Source: Miscanthus floridulus
Taxonomy: Eukaryota; Streptophyta; Magnoliopsida; Poales; Poaceae
Direction of reading: 5' to 3'
DNA length: 64,000 bases
NCBI RefSeq assembly: GCF_019320115.1
Contig: NC_089593.1
Coordinates: 33,746,536-33,810,535, forward strand
A program made the position numbers and the translations under genes. The notes beneath the pieces were generated by a model. The model ran no database searches and was not told the origin of the DNA. It saw only the letters and a program-made list of their open reading frames with translations. This document shows positions 9,971 through 20,551 of the stretch, in pieces. The stretch's first letter is position 1; each line of letters begins with the position of its first letter.

Positions 9971-12875
9971 TGTCGCACCTAGTTTTAAGAACAAAATCAG
10001 ATACACACCATATGTGAACCCAGGAAGTCAAATCTCACATATAGCTACAAATAAGGGTAATATCAATAGGCAATGCTCAATACATAACGTACTTAGTATA
10101 AAGAATATATCCTTAGATACCAAACAGTGAAAAGACAACTCCAATCCTCGGGTGAAGACTCCAATTCCACAGGGACAACTGACTGGCTGATCACAAGCCT
10201 AAACCCTCCAAACTCTAGCCATCTGGTACCCATCCGGGATTTTCCAAATATTTAAAAAGTAAAGCAAGCATAAGTACATATCGTACTCAACAAATATAAC
10301 ATGGGGTTCATTAGGCTCAAAAGGCTGACACTGGTTTAACTAAGATAAGCTTTTAGTGGTCACAATTTTAGCATAGGAGTAGCAACAAGTTTATCACAAG
10401 CCCATATAAACACATGATTAGGTAAACATGAATAATGAATAGCATAAACAGTAATCATTAATGAGCATCTTTATCATCAGTATCATTAGTGTTCATCATC
10501 TATTATATAAATGTTCCAAGGCCGCTCGTGACCGTGAGCACGGCTGATATACTAGTTTTACACTCTGTAGAGGTTATACACTTTCACTGTGAGTCGTGAT
10601 TTATCCTTTCGCCCGAGGTAGCTAATCTCTTGACCCACTTCCAAGGAAGGTCGGCAGGGTTCACTATGAAGCCTTTCAAAGGTTTGTCTAACAAGTTAGG
10701 GCTGCTTGGTTTCTGTGGCCTGCGAATGTAGGGCTCCCCTTCCGATAGGCACAATGACGCACAGCCTATACACTGACAGACAGAGGCCGCACTATATCCA
10801 TCCCGGAACACACCCCTCTTGCGCCATAAAGGTAAACACTAACAAGCGAGAAAAGGTCCTCATACTAAGCTAATGCCAGAGCCATGTATCCTCATACAAG
10901 CATCCATGCAATCATACACAAAACAATCAATAAAACTAAATGAGAATAGTACACCAACCATAAAAAAAATAAGTAAACGAGTTTGTAACACGATTCTACG
11001 CATCGCTACGAACACACAGTCGTGAGAGACGCGCTAATCGGAGCTACGGTTTGAAAGAAACGGCTACCGAAAGATCTACTCATAAGAGAAAATATAAAAC
11101 TATAAGCTTCGTGTGTTTTAACTGTATAAAAGCTTATATAAATTGAATTAAGTCAAATTTAGATATGAATTATAAAACTAAAGTAAAACAAATCAAATCT
11201 TATTTATAAAATCCACTTGCATAATTATTATTCAAGTTAGGAGTTAAACCATGAAATTCTAGAAATAGTAACATGAGAAACATTGTTACCAATGCGTAGA
11301 CCTCGTCATTATGAATCTAACGCAACTTGAACAGGTCAAATCAGAGCTAAAACATAGGAGATATGAATTAAACAAGATTTCCTTTATTAAAATAATAGAT
11401 TAAATTTAACCTTGAATTTTAAAAGTTGAAAACATATCCAACAGTAGTATGAACATGTAGATTATGAAATTACGAACCTAACGCAAGTTGAACGGGTCAA
11501 ATCGGAGTTAAAACGGAGATTTTATGGGTAAAATAAAATTAGTAGCAAAACTATAAATAGATGAAAATGTATTTTTGAAGTCAACCGAACAAAATACGCT
11601 TTTAAAAGAAGAAAACATAAGCTCTGAAATACGCAATGGACCACGGGTTCTATTTTGAAGAAACCGAGGGGCTCTTTGGAAAGACGGCATGCAAAGGGGT
11701 AAGGGATGATCTGGACCACTGGATCGGAGATGGGCGGCTCAGATTAAAAGAGAGGGAGAAAAAGAAGGCTGCCGGCCGGAAGAGGAAGAGTGACGCGGTG
11801 GAGGCCATGGCCGGCGATGGAGCTTCGTTGGTACAGTGATTTCGGGTGCGGTTTACCACGGGAAAGGCATGAGCGAAGAGAGGGAGGCACGGCGAACTCA
11901 CCTCAGCGATCCTCAGCGGCGTGGAGAGGATGGAGGCAGCGTGTGGCTTGGCGAGGTGATGATGGACGACGGTGCTAGGTTGTGAGGCGGCTGTGAGTGG
12001 TCGAGTGATGCGATGGCTTGCAATCGGGTTAGGCGAGGGCGGCATGAGCTTAGGCTCGATATTTAAGAGGCCAGAGGATGTGGGGTGCACGCAACCGGAA
12101 GAGGCGTAACAAGGACGGAGACGACCTCTACGCGAGTCTGGGTCGACGACGAGACGAGGTAGGAGGCGAAGCTAATGGGCAGACCCAGGCTGTCAGCGAA
12201 ACAAGGCAGGGGATCGGCTGTCAGTGAACCGGGAGAGAGATGGGTGCTTGAGCGGCTTCGGCCTAGGCCGGCCTTCTTGTTGGGCCGCAGCGAAAACATA
12301 AGAGGGGAAACGGAAACGGCCGGCAGGGCTTGTGCGCGAGAGAGGGAGACCGGGATGGGCCGTTGGGAGCAAAGGCCGAGCAGGGAAATGAGGAGCGGGA
12401 AGCGGGCCGCACGGTTGGGAGGAAGGGAGCTAGGCCATCCGGCCAGAAGAGGAGGAGAAAGATTTTCCATTTTCAAATTTTTTCTATTTTGTTTTCAAAA
12501 CCAAATTCAATGTAAACCTAATCAAATTCAAATAGAGTTTCAAATATACTTTCCAATTCAAACAAAAATGAGAGGTTTTAGTAAGTTTTCCAAAAGATAA
12601 TTTTTACAACTTTTTAAATTCTTTTATTTTCAAATATTCTTTTCTTTTATTTCCAAGCCAATTTCAAAAGAATTTTAAATTCATTTTGAATTTTGTATTC
12701 AACCACCCATTACAATAGATCAAATGCACCATCATGTATGCACATCCATGTTGCTACCTTATGATGAATTTTAATTTAATGAAAAATTTTATTTTCCTAT
12801 ATTTCATGAGCACAAAATCCAGAAATAAATCATTTTAAACCTATTTTCAAAAGAGGCAAATTTTAGGGTGCTACA
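9971..12875 (-). repeat. 5' LTR of the long-LTR element (2.9 kb)
   Basis: It begins TGTCGCACCTAG and ends GGGTGCTACA in plus orientation, giving TG..CA in both directions. It lacks about 430 bp relative to its partner at the junction near 10890 ('ccatgtatcctcatacaagc'). A TATA-like word, minus-strand TTAAATA, lies near 12058-12068. Confidence 0.8.
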
Positions 12876-12968
12876 ATTCTACCCCCCTTAAGATGAATCT
12901 CGTCCCCGAGATTCGGAGAAAAAGAACAAGGAAGAGAGGGATACTTTAACTTGAAATCTTCTTCACTT
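12876..12968 (-). other. Stub of internal 3' end outside the LTR
   Basis: The segment from 'attctacccccctta' to 'cttcactttct' repeats 7574-7671 with few changes, yet it lies on the outer side of the LTR where target DNA should be. At 12968 it switches to copy A gag within a shared 4-nt 'ttct'. It marks a former neighbouring element unit that was deleted. Confidence 0.75.
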
Positions 12969-13870
12969 TCTCTTAATGAACGTGTGCAAGAAAATCTTAA
13001 ATATGCTAAGGCTTGCACTAGCCAATAAAAGAAGCTAAAAATATTACAAGAAAAGCTAGATAGTTCACAAGAAGCATATAAAACCTTGCTTAAACAATAT
13101 GAGACATTTGCTAATCTCAATATTGAACTATCTACTAAAATTGAGCAACTTGAGGCTAGTGCAACTACAAATGCATGCACAATCAATGATGAGCAACTTG
13201 TAAAGAAAAATGAAAAATTAAAAGAAAAGTTAGCTAGCTCACAAGATTTAACTAATAAAGTTTGCTTGCTAGAATGGAAACCATGTGCAAACATTGTGAT
13301 GAGCTAACTAATAAAGTTGCTAATCTTGAAGCCGTCGGTATAACCCCCATCGAGGCACCTAAAAAGAAAGGTTCAATCTTTGACATGCCTAAAAAGGATG
13401 CCTCTACTTCTTGTAATGATTTATGTTTAGACTCACCCTTGTGCAACCAAGTTTGTGTTGAGAAAGTTGTTGTAGAAACATGCACACAAGAGGTCACAGT
13501 GGAGAATGAGCAACTCAAGCAAGAAGTGGCTCGCCTCACCAAGGACTTGACTCAAGTGAAAGGCAAGACGGAGCAAGCCCAACTTCATCAAGATAACACC
13601 GTCAAGGGAGTGAAGAAGCTTGATGAAGGACAAACCATGGTTTGCTACGTATGCCACAAGGAAGGCCACAAGTTCTATGAGTGCAAGGTAAAGAATGGGG
13701 GAGGAGCTAAGAAGAAAGAGAAAAAGAAAAAGAAAACAAGCAAGCTCTCCAACACCTACACCAACAAGGTGGACAAAAAGGCCTCCACACCTTATCACTT
13801 GAAGAAGAAGAAAAATAACAAGATGGTGGCCATCAAGGTGAACAAGCAAGCCAACAATGGGGCCAAATAG
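12969..13870 (+). pseudogene. Copy A gag, C-terminal part
   Basis: The sequence resumes the copy A gag after the insertion. A coiled-coil-like stretch (QEKLDSSQEAYKTLLKQYE, NIELSTKIEQLEAS, NEKLKEKLASSQD) is followed by a frame open from 13262 to the TAG at 13868-13870. That frame contains a second CCHC knuckle (CYVCHKEGHKFYEC at about 13650) and a Lys-rich tail (KKEKKKKKTSKLS, HLKKKKNNKMV). Relative to copy B, 'gatgcttataaaagtttgc' is replaced by 'gatttaactaataaagtttg', which resembles a nearby downstream phrase and may reflect local conversion. Two knuckles in one gag fit the large gag proteins of Sireviruses. Confidence 0.75.
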
Positions 13871-15192
13871 ATTTGGGTGCCAAAGGAGATCATTTCCAAC
13901 ATGAAGAGCAGCAAGATGGTTTGGATCCTGAAAGGGAAGTGAGATGTCCGATGGAGTTCGGGGAATTTGGAGACTTGGCAAAGTATGGGTGCATTTCATG
14001 GGGTGCATCATTATGGACAAGGAAATTGTCAAGTGGGTTAGTGAATACTATGGACCCAAATTCTCCTTCCCATGTTAGGTAACTAGATTTAATTTCTTGC
14101 AATTTCAATTTGCATCTAGTTCCTTTTCATGTCTAGGTTTGCATTTGCATGCTTAAATCCTTTGTCATGCATACACTAGGTATATCTTATGGTAGGCTTG
14201 CTTGGTTTTACTCTTAACCCTTGGAGCAAACCTACATGGTTTAAATTGTTTAGGAGCACAGCACATAGCTTGTTTTACAATTGTTTATCTAATATGTGCC
14301 AAAGTCTAAATTGTAGATAATTTCTCCTGAATATCACCTTCGAAAATGATTCTCACATTCATGTGATGTCATCTTTCAAGTGGTATTTTTTATTCTAAAA
14401 TCAATGTGCGTGTCTCCTACAAGTATTCCATACTTGTGTGCACAAATTTAGGGGGAGGTTACTCTATAAGTTGGATGCTTTGAGACTAACACCTTTTCAA
14501 GCTTATCATGTGTGTAGTAGTCTCATTGCAAGGAAAATGGAGTCCCCGGAGTTAAGCATCATACTTCAAATATCCACCACCTATTGCAAGTAGTATAAAT
14601 CAAATTGGTTTCCACATGTGGTATTTCTAAACCTATATCATCATGTTGATTTCACTTTGGTATTTATATGCTTTCTCCATGCATTATATAGATTAAACTC
14701 CTTTGAGCATTAATTTGCCAATTATGCATAAACTTCATTCTCCATCATATGAATGCATATATTTAGGGGGAGCTAGTCCATATAATGAGAGAGTCAAATT
14801 TTGTGACCTATTCCACTCCACATACAAAGGATCACAAAATTTGACACTCCCTTGTGCTACTAATGTCTTCCTTTTCGGTGTTTGATTCCAAAGGGGGAGA
14901 ATTTATAGGACCAAAAGCAAGCCTGATCATAATAATTTACAAGTGGTAATGGTCCGAGAAAGGGAGGATACTAGATTACGGAGCTAGTGGAGGCTTAAAT
15001 CCATAATGGCACATGGGGACATTTGCATGGGCAAGATAAGTTTCCAAAGATGTTTACATGTGGTATCTTTTAGCATCATATAACCTTGTCCTCTACATTG
15101 CATCCTAGCAAGTAAACAGTTTTTAAATTCCAAAATTTTATTATTTGCTTGTTTTGGTAGTGTTGTCATCAATCACCAAAAAAGGGGGAGAT
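13871..15192 (+). other. Copy A 3' non-coding region with repeated purine boxes
   Basis: No pol domain is present. The region is conserved with 51250-52594 of copy B, so it belongs to the element. Four 'agggggag' boxes occur (near 14450, 14765, 14893 and 15182); the last, 'aaaaaagggggagat', directly precedes the 3' LTR and is the polypurine tract. The others are additional PPT-like boxes. Short frames such as 14703-14885 are not supported. Confidence 0.6.
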
Positions 15193-16574
15193 TGTAAGGA
15201 AAATGGACCCTAGGCCCATTTACTTTGGATTTTGGTGTTTGATGAACAACACAACCAAATTGGACTAATAAATTTGCAAGTAATTGTTTTGTAGTTCAAT
15301 AGGGTGCAAGACGTGACTTGGACGAAGGTGACATGATGATCCCATGATCAACACCATAAGCAAGACCCTAGAAGCACATGAGAAGACCCAAGATATCAAG
15401 CAAAGTCCAAGCATGAAGATAGGAACCAAGCCGGATGCAAGATCGCGAAGAAACGAGCTTCATAGCGGTGAACGGACGTGGTCCTTATAGCGACCAGACA
15501 GATCCGATCAAGATGCTCGGCAATGGTAGGGGTCAGCAACAGCGACCAGACGCTGGAGGGTGATCGACCGGACGCAGGAACTGCTGCGTCTGATCAAGAA
15601 CAAAGAGGTTCTAGAGCGGCGCCAGCGCGACCAGACACGTCCGATCGACAGTGACCGGACTTAGCGCCGAGTCCGATCAATGTGCTAGCTTCAACGGTCA
15701 TGACGACCGGACGTGTCCGGTCAGTAGCAGAAAGACGGGTTTTGCCCCCAACGGCTACTTTCTCGGTGGGGCTTTTAAATAGACCCCCAACCGGCCATTT
15801 GAGTTGTGGAGAGTTGAGGAAACATATCAAGAGTGTTGATACACCATTTTAGTGATCTCCACTTGCATAGTGCTTAGTGATTCATTAGGTGATTAGCGTA
15901 GGTGCTTTGCGAAGTCTTAGGTTGATTAGACCACTGCTTATGCGCTTGCTCTAGGTTTAGGCCTAGTGTTTAGTGAGGTTTGCATACCTCTTATCACTCG
16001 GTGCTTGCGCGCACCATTGTTGTACATCGGAGGGCTTGTAGTATTGCAAGACCACACCAACCGCATTTGTAGTGCGGCCGCCACCGTGTACCGAAGGGAA
16101 CAAGGCCCCCAGTGGTTTAGCCGGAAGCTTCATAGTGAAGATGGCGGGGAGCATCCGGGAGAGGCTTGCTGGAAGGCACGTCGGAGACCCACTTACGCGT
16201 GGGGAAGGCCTGAGGCTATCCATGGAGTTACCCGAACGAGAGCTTGTCCCTTGTGCGGGATTCCTTGTGAGGGGCTCCAACAAGGAATAGGGGGAAGCTT
16301 GCGTGCTTCTCGATGCCTCGGTAAAAATACTAGAGTCATCGACGGGAGTTTGCTTATCTCTACCTTACTCTTTAGCTTCCGCATTTACATTGTTTGCATA
16401 ACTCCTTTTGTGGTAGAGATAGCAACACATAGCAAAACCGTAGTTGCACATTTAGATAGTTTGTCTTTTGCATAGTTTTGCTAAGAATAGACAAAGAGGC
16501 CATAGTTTGGAAGTTAGAGTTTTAAGTTGCCTAATTCACCCCCCCCCCCTCTTAGGTGTCATGGTCCCTTTTAG
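15193..16574 (+). repeat. 3' LTR of copy A
   Basis: It starts TGTAAGGAAAATGGACC and ends near 16574 ('ggtcccttttag'); the last bases differ from the family end TTTCA. It is shorter than the 5' LTR mainly through small deletions between 15540 and 15720. The palindrome GACCGGACGTGTCCGGTC (15705-15722) is the best-preserved copy of this motif in the window. Confidence 0.85.
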
Positions 16575-17456
16575 TTTACAAAGGACCCAACGAGGCTATA
16601 AGACACACCCTCGCGATCTCCCACCGATCTAGAATGTAGGGTACATCCACAAGTAACTGAGTCTAAGCACCACGCTTACACTACGAATACTAGTTTAACC
16701 CAAGAGTGACAAGGATTAAAGTACTCAAAAAGAGTTGCAAACCTAAAAAACAATATAAACATGTTACTTACTTGAATTAGAAGTTGATTCCTAGATAAAT
16801 CTCAGAAGCAAGCTCAATTAGAACTTGATTCTGCTAGGTATAAGCTATAGAGAGAGCACCGACAGGCCGGCACTTCCTCCAAACTCTTCCCTCACACTCT
16901 ATCTCACTATTTCTAATACAAGACTAGATCCTAACTTGGAGGACTAATCTTCTCTTGATTGCTAGCTTTGATCCTAGTAGGGATATGAATTAGGGTTTCT
17001 GGATTTTAGAACTTAGGACCATTGCCTTCTGGAGGGGGTATAGGGCCGTATATATAGGGGGTACATCAATTCTGGACCCTCGAGTCTAGCCGACATAAAA
17101 CAATGGCGTAGATTTAATCCTTCAGGAGGTGGAGAACCGACGTAGCAAGTAGGGACTGACAGGTGGGGTCCATAGGCTGGCCGGCCCCACATGTTAGAGG
17201 CTTAGGGTCTACTTTGGTGATTTGCTTTCTAGAGTCTTCTAGAGTCTTCCCACATCAGTACCGTCACAGATAAACGTGATTTCCTTTGATGAATAGGTCC
17301 TCCTTGATGTTTTTCTGATTAAATCTTGCTAAAAACACAGATTCACCAAAACTCATGGAAAATGTCAGTTTAAACCCCTAAGTCTATGTTGGTGGTCCAT
17401 TTTAGTCATTTGTGCATGGTATATTGATGGTTTATGAATGACATTAACTATCGTCA
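16575..17456 (-). repeat. Athila-like 3' LTR, second piece
   Basis: It continues the LTR after the copy A insertion and aligns with 28512-29378 to the common end '..aacta(t/c)c(g/a)tca'. It includes 'tatatataggg' near 17050, a TATA-like word in the LTR. A purine tract on the minus strand (GTGCGGGAGCCTGT) lies immediately right of 17456, where the internal region begins. Confidence 0.8.
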
Positions 17457-19160
17457 ACAGGCTCCCGCACACTTAGGCTTTTACTCGTCCTTGATAAAAG
17501 GATGGATTACTTAAGACATAACCTTGGAACAAGACATCAACATAAGACTATTCCCAGTCATGCATGCACTGTGGAATTCAAAGTGTTTACCATGAAACTT
17601 TGGGTGGTTGAAGAACTGAACAGCTTGAAACAGAACACCATCTTCCTTTAATCGAGTTAATTGGAGAAACATTTTAGAATTTTGGAAACAAAATATAGCT
17701 TACCTTCTCCTTTTGTGGTTCTCTCAAATCACTCAATATATGTGGTATTTTGGATCCCCACCAAGGCATAGATAACTGCCTTCTTTTTACCTACTTCTAA
17801 AAGTTTATATGGGGCTTAGGTAGGAATAAATATGAGAACATACTTGCATTGCATATATTGTAAAGTCAAAACAAGGATCCGAGGAGAAAAATGTCATATG
17901 CTTAGATCAAGATGTGCATGTGTGTGGATATATATATGGTGGCTAACCTAATTGTACTATGCTCCTTAAAAATATATCTCTCTTGTGTGAAACTTGAAAT
18001 TCTTGCAAGAAGTCATGGGCTATCTTATTCTTCACTCTTTTTCAGATGGGCATCTAAGTACCCATTGTTTTAGATATCTCAAACACTTGTCCATTTTTTC
18101 AATACTCTCTTGTTTTTTTCTTTTTTTCACTTTTGCATAGCCCATGCCTCCCTTCTGCAATAGAGATTTTCAAGAGAGACATTTACAAAAACTTGGAGCA
18201 TTTATTTGATGAAATCCTAACATATTTTTGTGTCTATTCCCAATGTAAGAGTAGAATATTTTTGAGTGGATGGAAAGCATGTTTTTGCGTACTCCTAGTG
18301 TAGGAGCAGCAGATATATGTGGAATGTACGTGATCTTGATCTTGAGAGCATGATAAGTTTCTCAACAAGGGTCACAAGGTTTGACCAAACTCAATGCAAT
18401 GACAAGCAATATATGTAGAAGTTTTTTCTAGTCTATCATATCATGTATGGCTTTGGTAGGACATTTCTTACCAAGAAGGAAAGGTGTAGCTATACATTTT
18501 AGAGTTTTGAAATAAAATTCTCTCCAACGACGACACATCAAGACTCAAGTTCTTATTACTCTACTATATCTCATTCCACAACAACAGGGTCCCTAAAAAT
18601 AAGTTCCCAACAGTAGCAAGACTTCTAGGAAAAGTGTTATGTGAATCTATCCTTCAAGTCATGATGGAAATAATCTTTCCTCAAGTTTTAAAGTTGTTTT
18701 ATCTAAGGATTTTCAATTCGGTTCAAAAACGGGACTCAAACCTAGTTGTGGACGAAGCGCGAGGCGAGGTGGAGCTAGGCTGGGCTGGCAGGCCCATGTA
18801 GGAGGCCGGGCGGCCCACTATGGGGCTCGCTCGAGTCCAGCTTTGGCGAGCGTGGTCCTTGCTTAATTGCTTTATGAAATTTATGATTTTCGCAATCGGA
18901 TCTTGTTTTATTGTTGCGGTGTGCTTCCCCCACACTTGTTTCATGTTTACCTTTATGCACAACATATGGAGACAAACACATATCCAAAAGAATAGAGAGC
19001 AAGTAATGTCAATAAGATTCCATTGATATCATATAAGCCACTTTATTACAATCTGAGCTAAACAAACTTTAGCTAACTAATTTCTAAGCTAACACGAACT
19101 AACACGATCTCTAAACAAACTAAACGACTAAGCGTGCCTTATTGATCAACGACCTAACTC
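17457..19160 (-). other. Athila-like 3' internal region, non-coding
   Basis: The first 290 bp are repeated at 29379-29668 as the stub outside the right LTR. The rest shows no frame of note. Frames at 18723-19026 on both strands are short and overlap a GC-rich patch. On the minus strand this is the 3' side of the 194-codon frame and may be its 3' untranslated region. Confidence 0.5.
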
Positions 19161-19745
19161 TCAATCTTGGAACTTGTCCCTATTGACAACATAGCGGCAG
19201 AGGATAGTAAGCTCATATTCAAGATCCTTGCGATATATATGCACTTTATCGATCCTATGCAGCAAAGCATGGGTGTATTGGGTAATGTTTTGGATCTTCT
19301 CATTTAGCATTGCAACGGTCTTCCATTGGTGCTTATCATCATTCTCTTGCATGGCAGGTGGCGTTCTCTTCTTCTCCTTCAGCGGCACAACCTTGACTTG
19401 CTCCGGTGCAGCCCGGACACCATCTATGGTCACACGAGGCATGACCAACTTGTACTTAGCACAAGTGACATCCTCAAACTTGTTGGTCTTCACCCCCATC
19501 AGCGTCTCATTCGTCCTTGGTGGTTGGAGGTTAATCTCCTTAGGCACCTTGATCGGCTTCGACTCCTCCGGCTGGCGTGGCTTGTCTTGAAGAAATAGAC
19601 ATGGCGGTGGCAGAGCGATCGTCAAGCGACGGATGGCTTGGGCGAAGTAGGACTGGCTAGGGATGGGAGTTATCTCTCTTGGCGGGATAATGCTCGGCGC
19701 TATGGCCTCTTCAACTCCGTAGGGGATGATTTGTTTGTTGGCCAT
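19161..19745 (-). CDS. Intact 194-codon frame in the post-pol position, function unknown
   Basis: An uninterrupted frame runs from ATG at 19745 to TGA at 19161-19163, in the same orientation as the Athila-like gag and pol, which are full of stops. The N-terminal part is rich in Pro and Ile (PSIIPPREITPIPS), the middle is basic (KVVPLKEKKRTPPAM), and the C-terminal third looks helical (NEKIQNITQYTHALLHRID, RKDLEYELTILCRYVV). I see no signal peptide or membrane helix, so it does not look like the env-like proteins reported at this position in some Athila elements. A TATA box lies about 80 bp upstream, and a CCAAT-type word (ATTGG in minus sense) is near 19945. It could be an element-specific accessory protein, a captured host sequence, or a chance survivor. 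No family is recognised. Confidence 0.5.
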   Translation of the reverse strand: MANKQIIPYGVEEAIAPSIIPPREITPIPSQSYFAQAIRRLTIALPPPCLFLQDKPRQPEESKPIKVPKEINLQPPRTNETLMGVKTNKFEDVTCAKYKLVMPRVTIDGVRAAPEQVKVVPLKEKKRTPPAMQENDDKHQWKTVAMLNEKIQNITQYTHALLHRIDKVHIYRKDLEYELTILCRYVVNRDKFQD

Positions 19746-19824
19746 TAGAACTTGGGAGGAGAGCTTTGTTACTACTAGAGATGAGAAAATTGCTGAGATG
19801 GCTTTGGAAGCAGGTAGGGGTTTG

Positions 19825-19833
19825 TTTATATAG
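19825..19833 (-). promoter_or_regulatory. TATA box upstream of the 194-codon frame
   Basis: On the minus strand CTATATAAAC precedes the ATG by about 80 bases, leaving room for a 5' leader of about 50 nt. It lies inside the element, far from the LTR promoter, so it would drive a separate transcript. Confidence 0.5.
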
Positions 19834-19845
19834 GGGGAAGAAACA

Positions 19846-20057
19846 GGCAGCAGGGTTCAAGATCTATCCATTAGGGGTCTTGTAATGAGACAAAACCGAA
19901 TGGCTCAAAAATCTAGAGATTTCTGTGAGAAAACAACAGAAGGTTCACGAACCAATCGAGCGGAGGCAGGGCGGCTGACATGTGGGCTAACTAGCTAGCC
20001 CCACCTAGTGCCACCTCACCATCATCTTTCGCATGATGGTTTCTAATGCTTAACTAA
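19846..20057 (-). other. Upstream region of the 194-codon frame
   Basis: No gene is seen. A small hairpin (CCATCAT / ATGATGG, 7-nt loop) lies near 20020-20041 next to the Tat-like LTR. On the minus strand this is the promoter side of the frame; the Tat-like insertion cuts it off from pol. Confidence 0.35.
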
Positions 20058-20551
20058 TTGGGGGGTATAACCCCCGATACCCATAGGACCATACATGGGC
20101 CAAGCCACTAAGGGAGGCCGAGCCCACAAGACCACGCATGAGTCATGCTACTAGTCGAGGCCTGGCTTACAAGACGACACTAGGTGGAGCACGACACTGG
20201 TCGGCGTGCCTCGCTAGACTATGTGAATTTCCTTAGTGATCTAGGAAACCTGCTCGGATATGCTAGATTCTGTAATATCTGTAACTATCTATCTTGTAAA
20301 CCAATCAGGATAGAAACAACCAACCTATAACCCTACCACCCTAGGCTATATAAGACGGGTAGGGACCCCCCACATTTTCATCGAATCATACGCAATACAA
20401 TCCACAAAGACATAGGACATAGGGTCTTACGTCAAACCGACGGCCCGAACCTATCTAATCGCTGTCTCTTGCGTTCTGTGTCACCATCCGGTTTCCTCAC
20501 ATGCACCTCCACTGATTCATCTACTACCATGGGCATAACCCTCAGTAGACA
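20058..20551 (+). repeat. 5' LTR of the Tat-like element
   Basis: It aligns end to end with 23124-23615. It contains a TATA box within 'ggctatataagacggg' near 20344-20352. Confidence 0.8.

Larger units (their letters stand above)
4232..12968 (-). mobile_element. Rearranged long-LTR retroelement (LARD-like), minus strand
   Basis: Two near-identical long repeats, 4232-7573 and 9971-12875, flank 2.4 kb. In minus orientation the LTR runs TGTAACACCC ... GGTGCGACA. A PBS of initiator-Met type lies at 9956-9967 and a purine tract (TTAAGGGGGGTAGAAT in minus sense) abuts the left LTR, so the orientation is clear. The right LTR is not followed by target DNA. Instead 93 bp of the internal 3' end (12876-12968) follow and then copy A gag resumes. 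No gag or pol that I can recognise remains between the LTRs. No target duplication is present, consistent with a deletion that removed the outer end together with about 90 bp of host gag. Confidence 0.75.
1645..16574 (+). mobile_element. Gag-only Sirevirus-like Copia element, copy A
   Basis: This is an LTR retrotransposon inserted in the Athila-like LTR. The 5' LTR spans 1645-3064 and the 3' LTR 15193-16574. It has an initiator-Met-type PBS at 3067-3078, gag in two pieces (3144-4231 and 12969-13870) and a purine-rich tract directly before the 3' LTR. The target duplication is TCTAC (1640-1644) versus TTTAC (16575-16579), one mismatch, and the intact site reads 'gtctacaaagg' at 28512. No protease, integrase, RT or RNase H sequence lies between gag and the 3' LTR, and copy B lacks them as well. 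It is therefore a non-autonomous TR-GAG type element rather than a chance deletion. CpG-rich palindromes in the LTR and multiple purine-rich boxes point to the Sirevirus lineage. Confidence 0.85.

Noticed and set aside
13433..14032. 199-codon minus-strand frame opposite gag, with a relative at 50997-51419
   Set aside because: It is the antisense shadow of the Lys-rich gag sequence, and the matching frames in copy B are shorter and broken.
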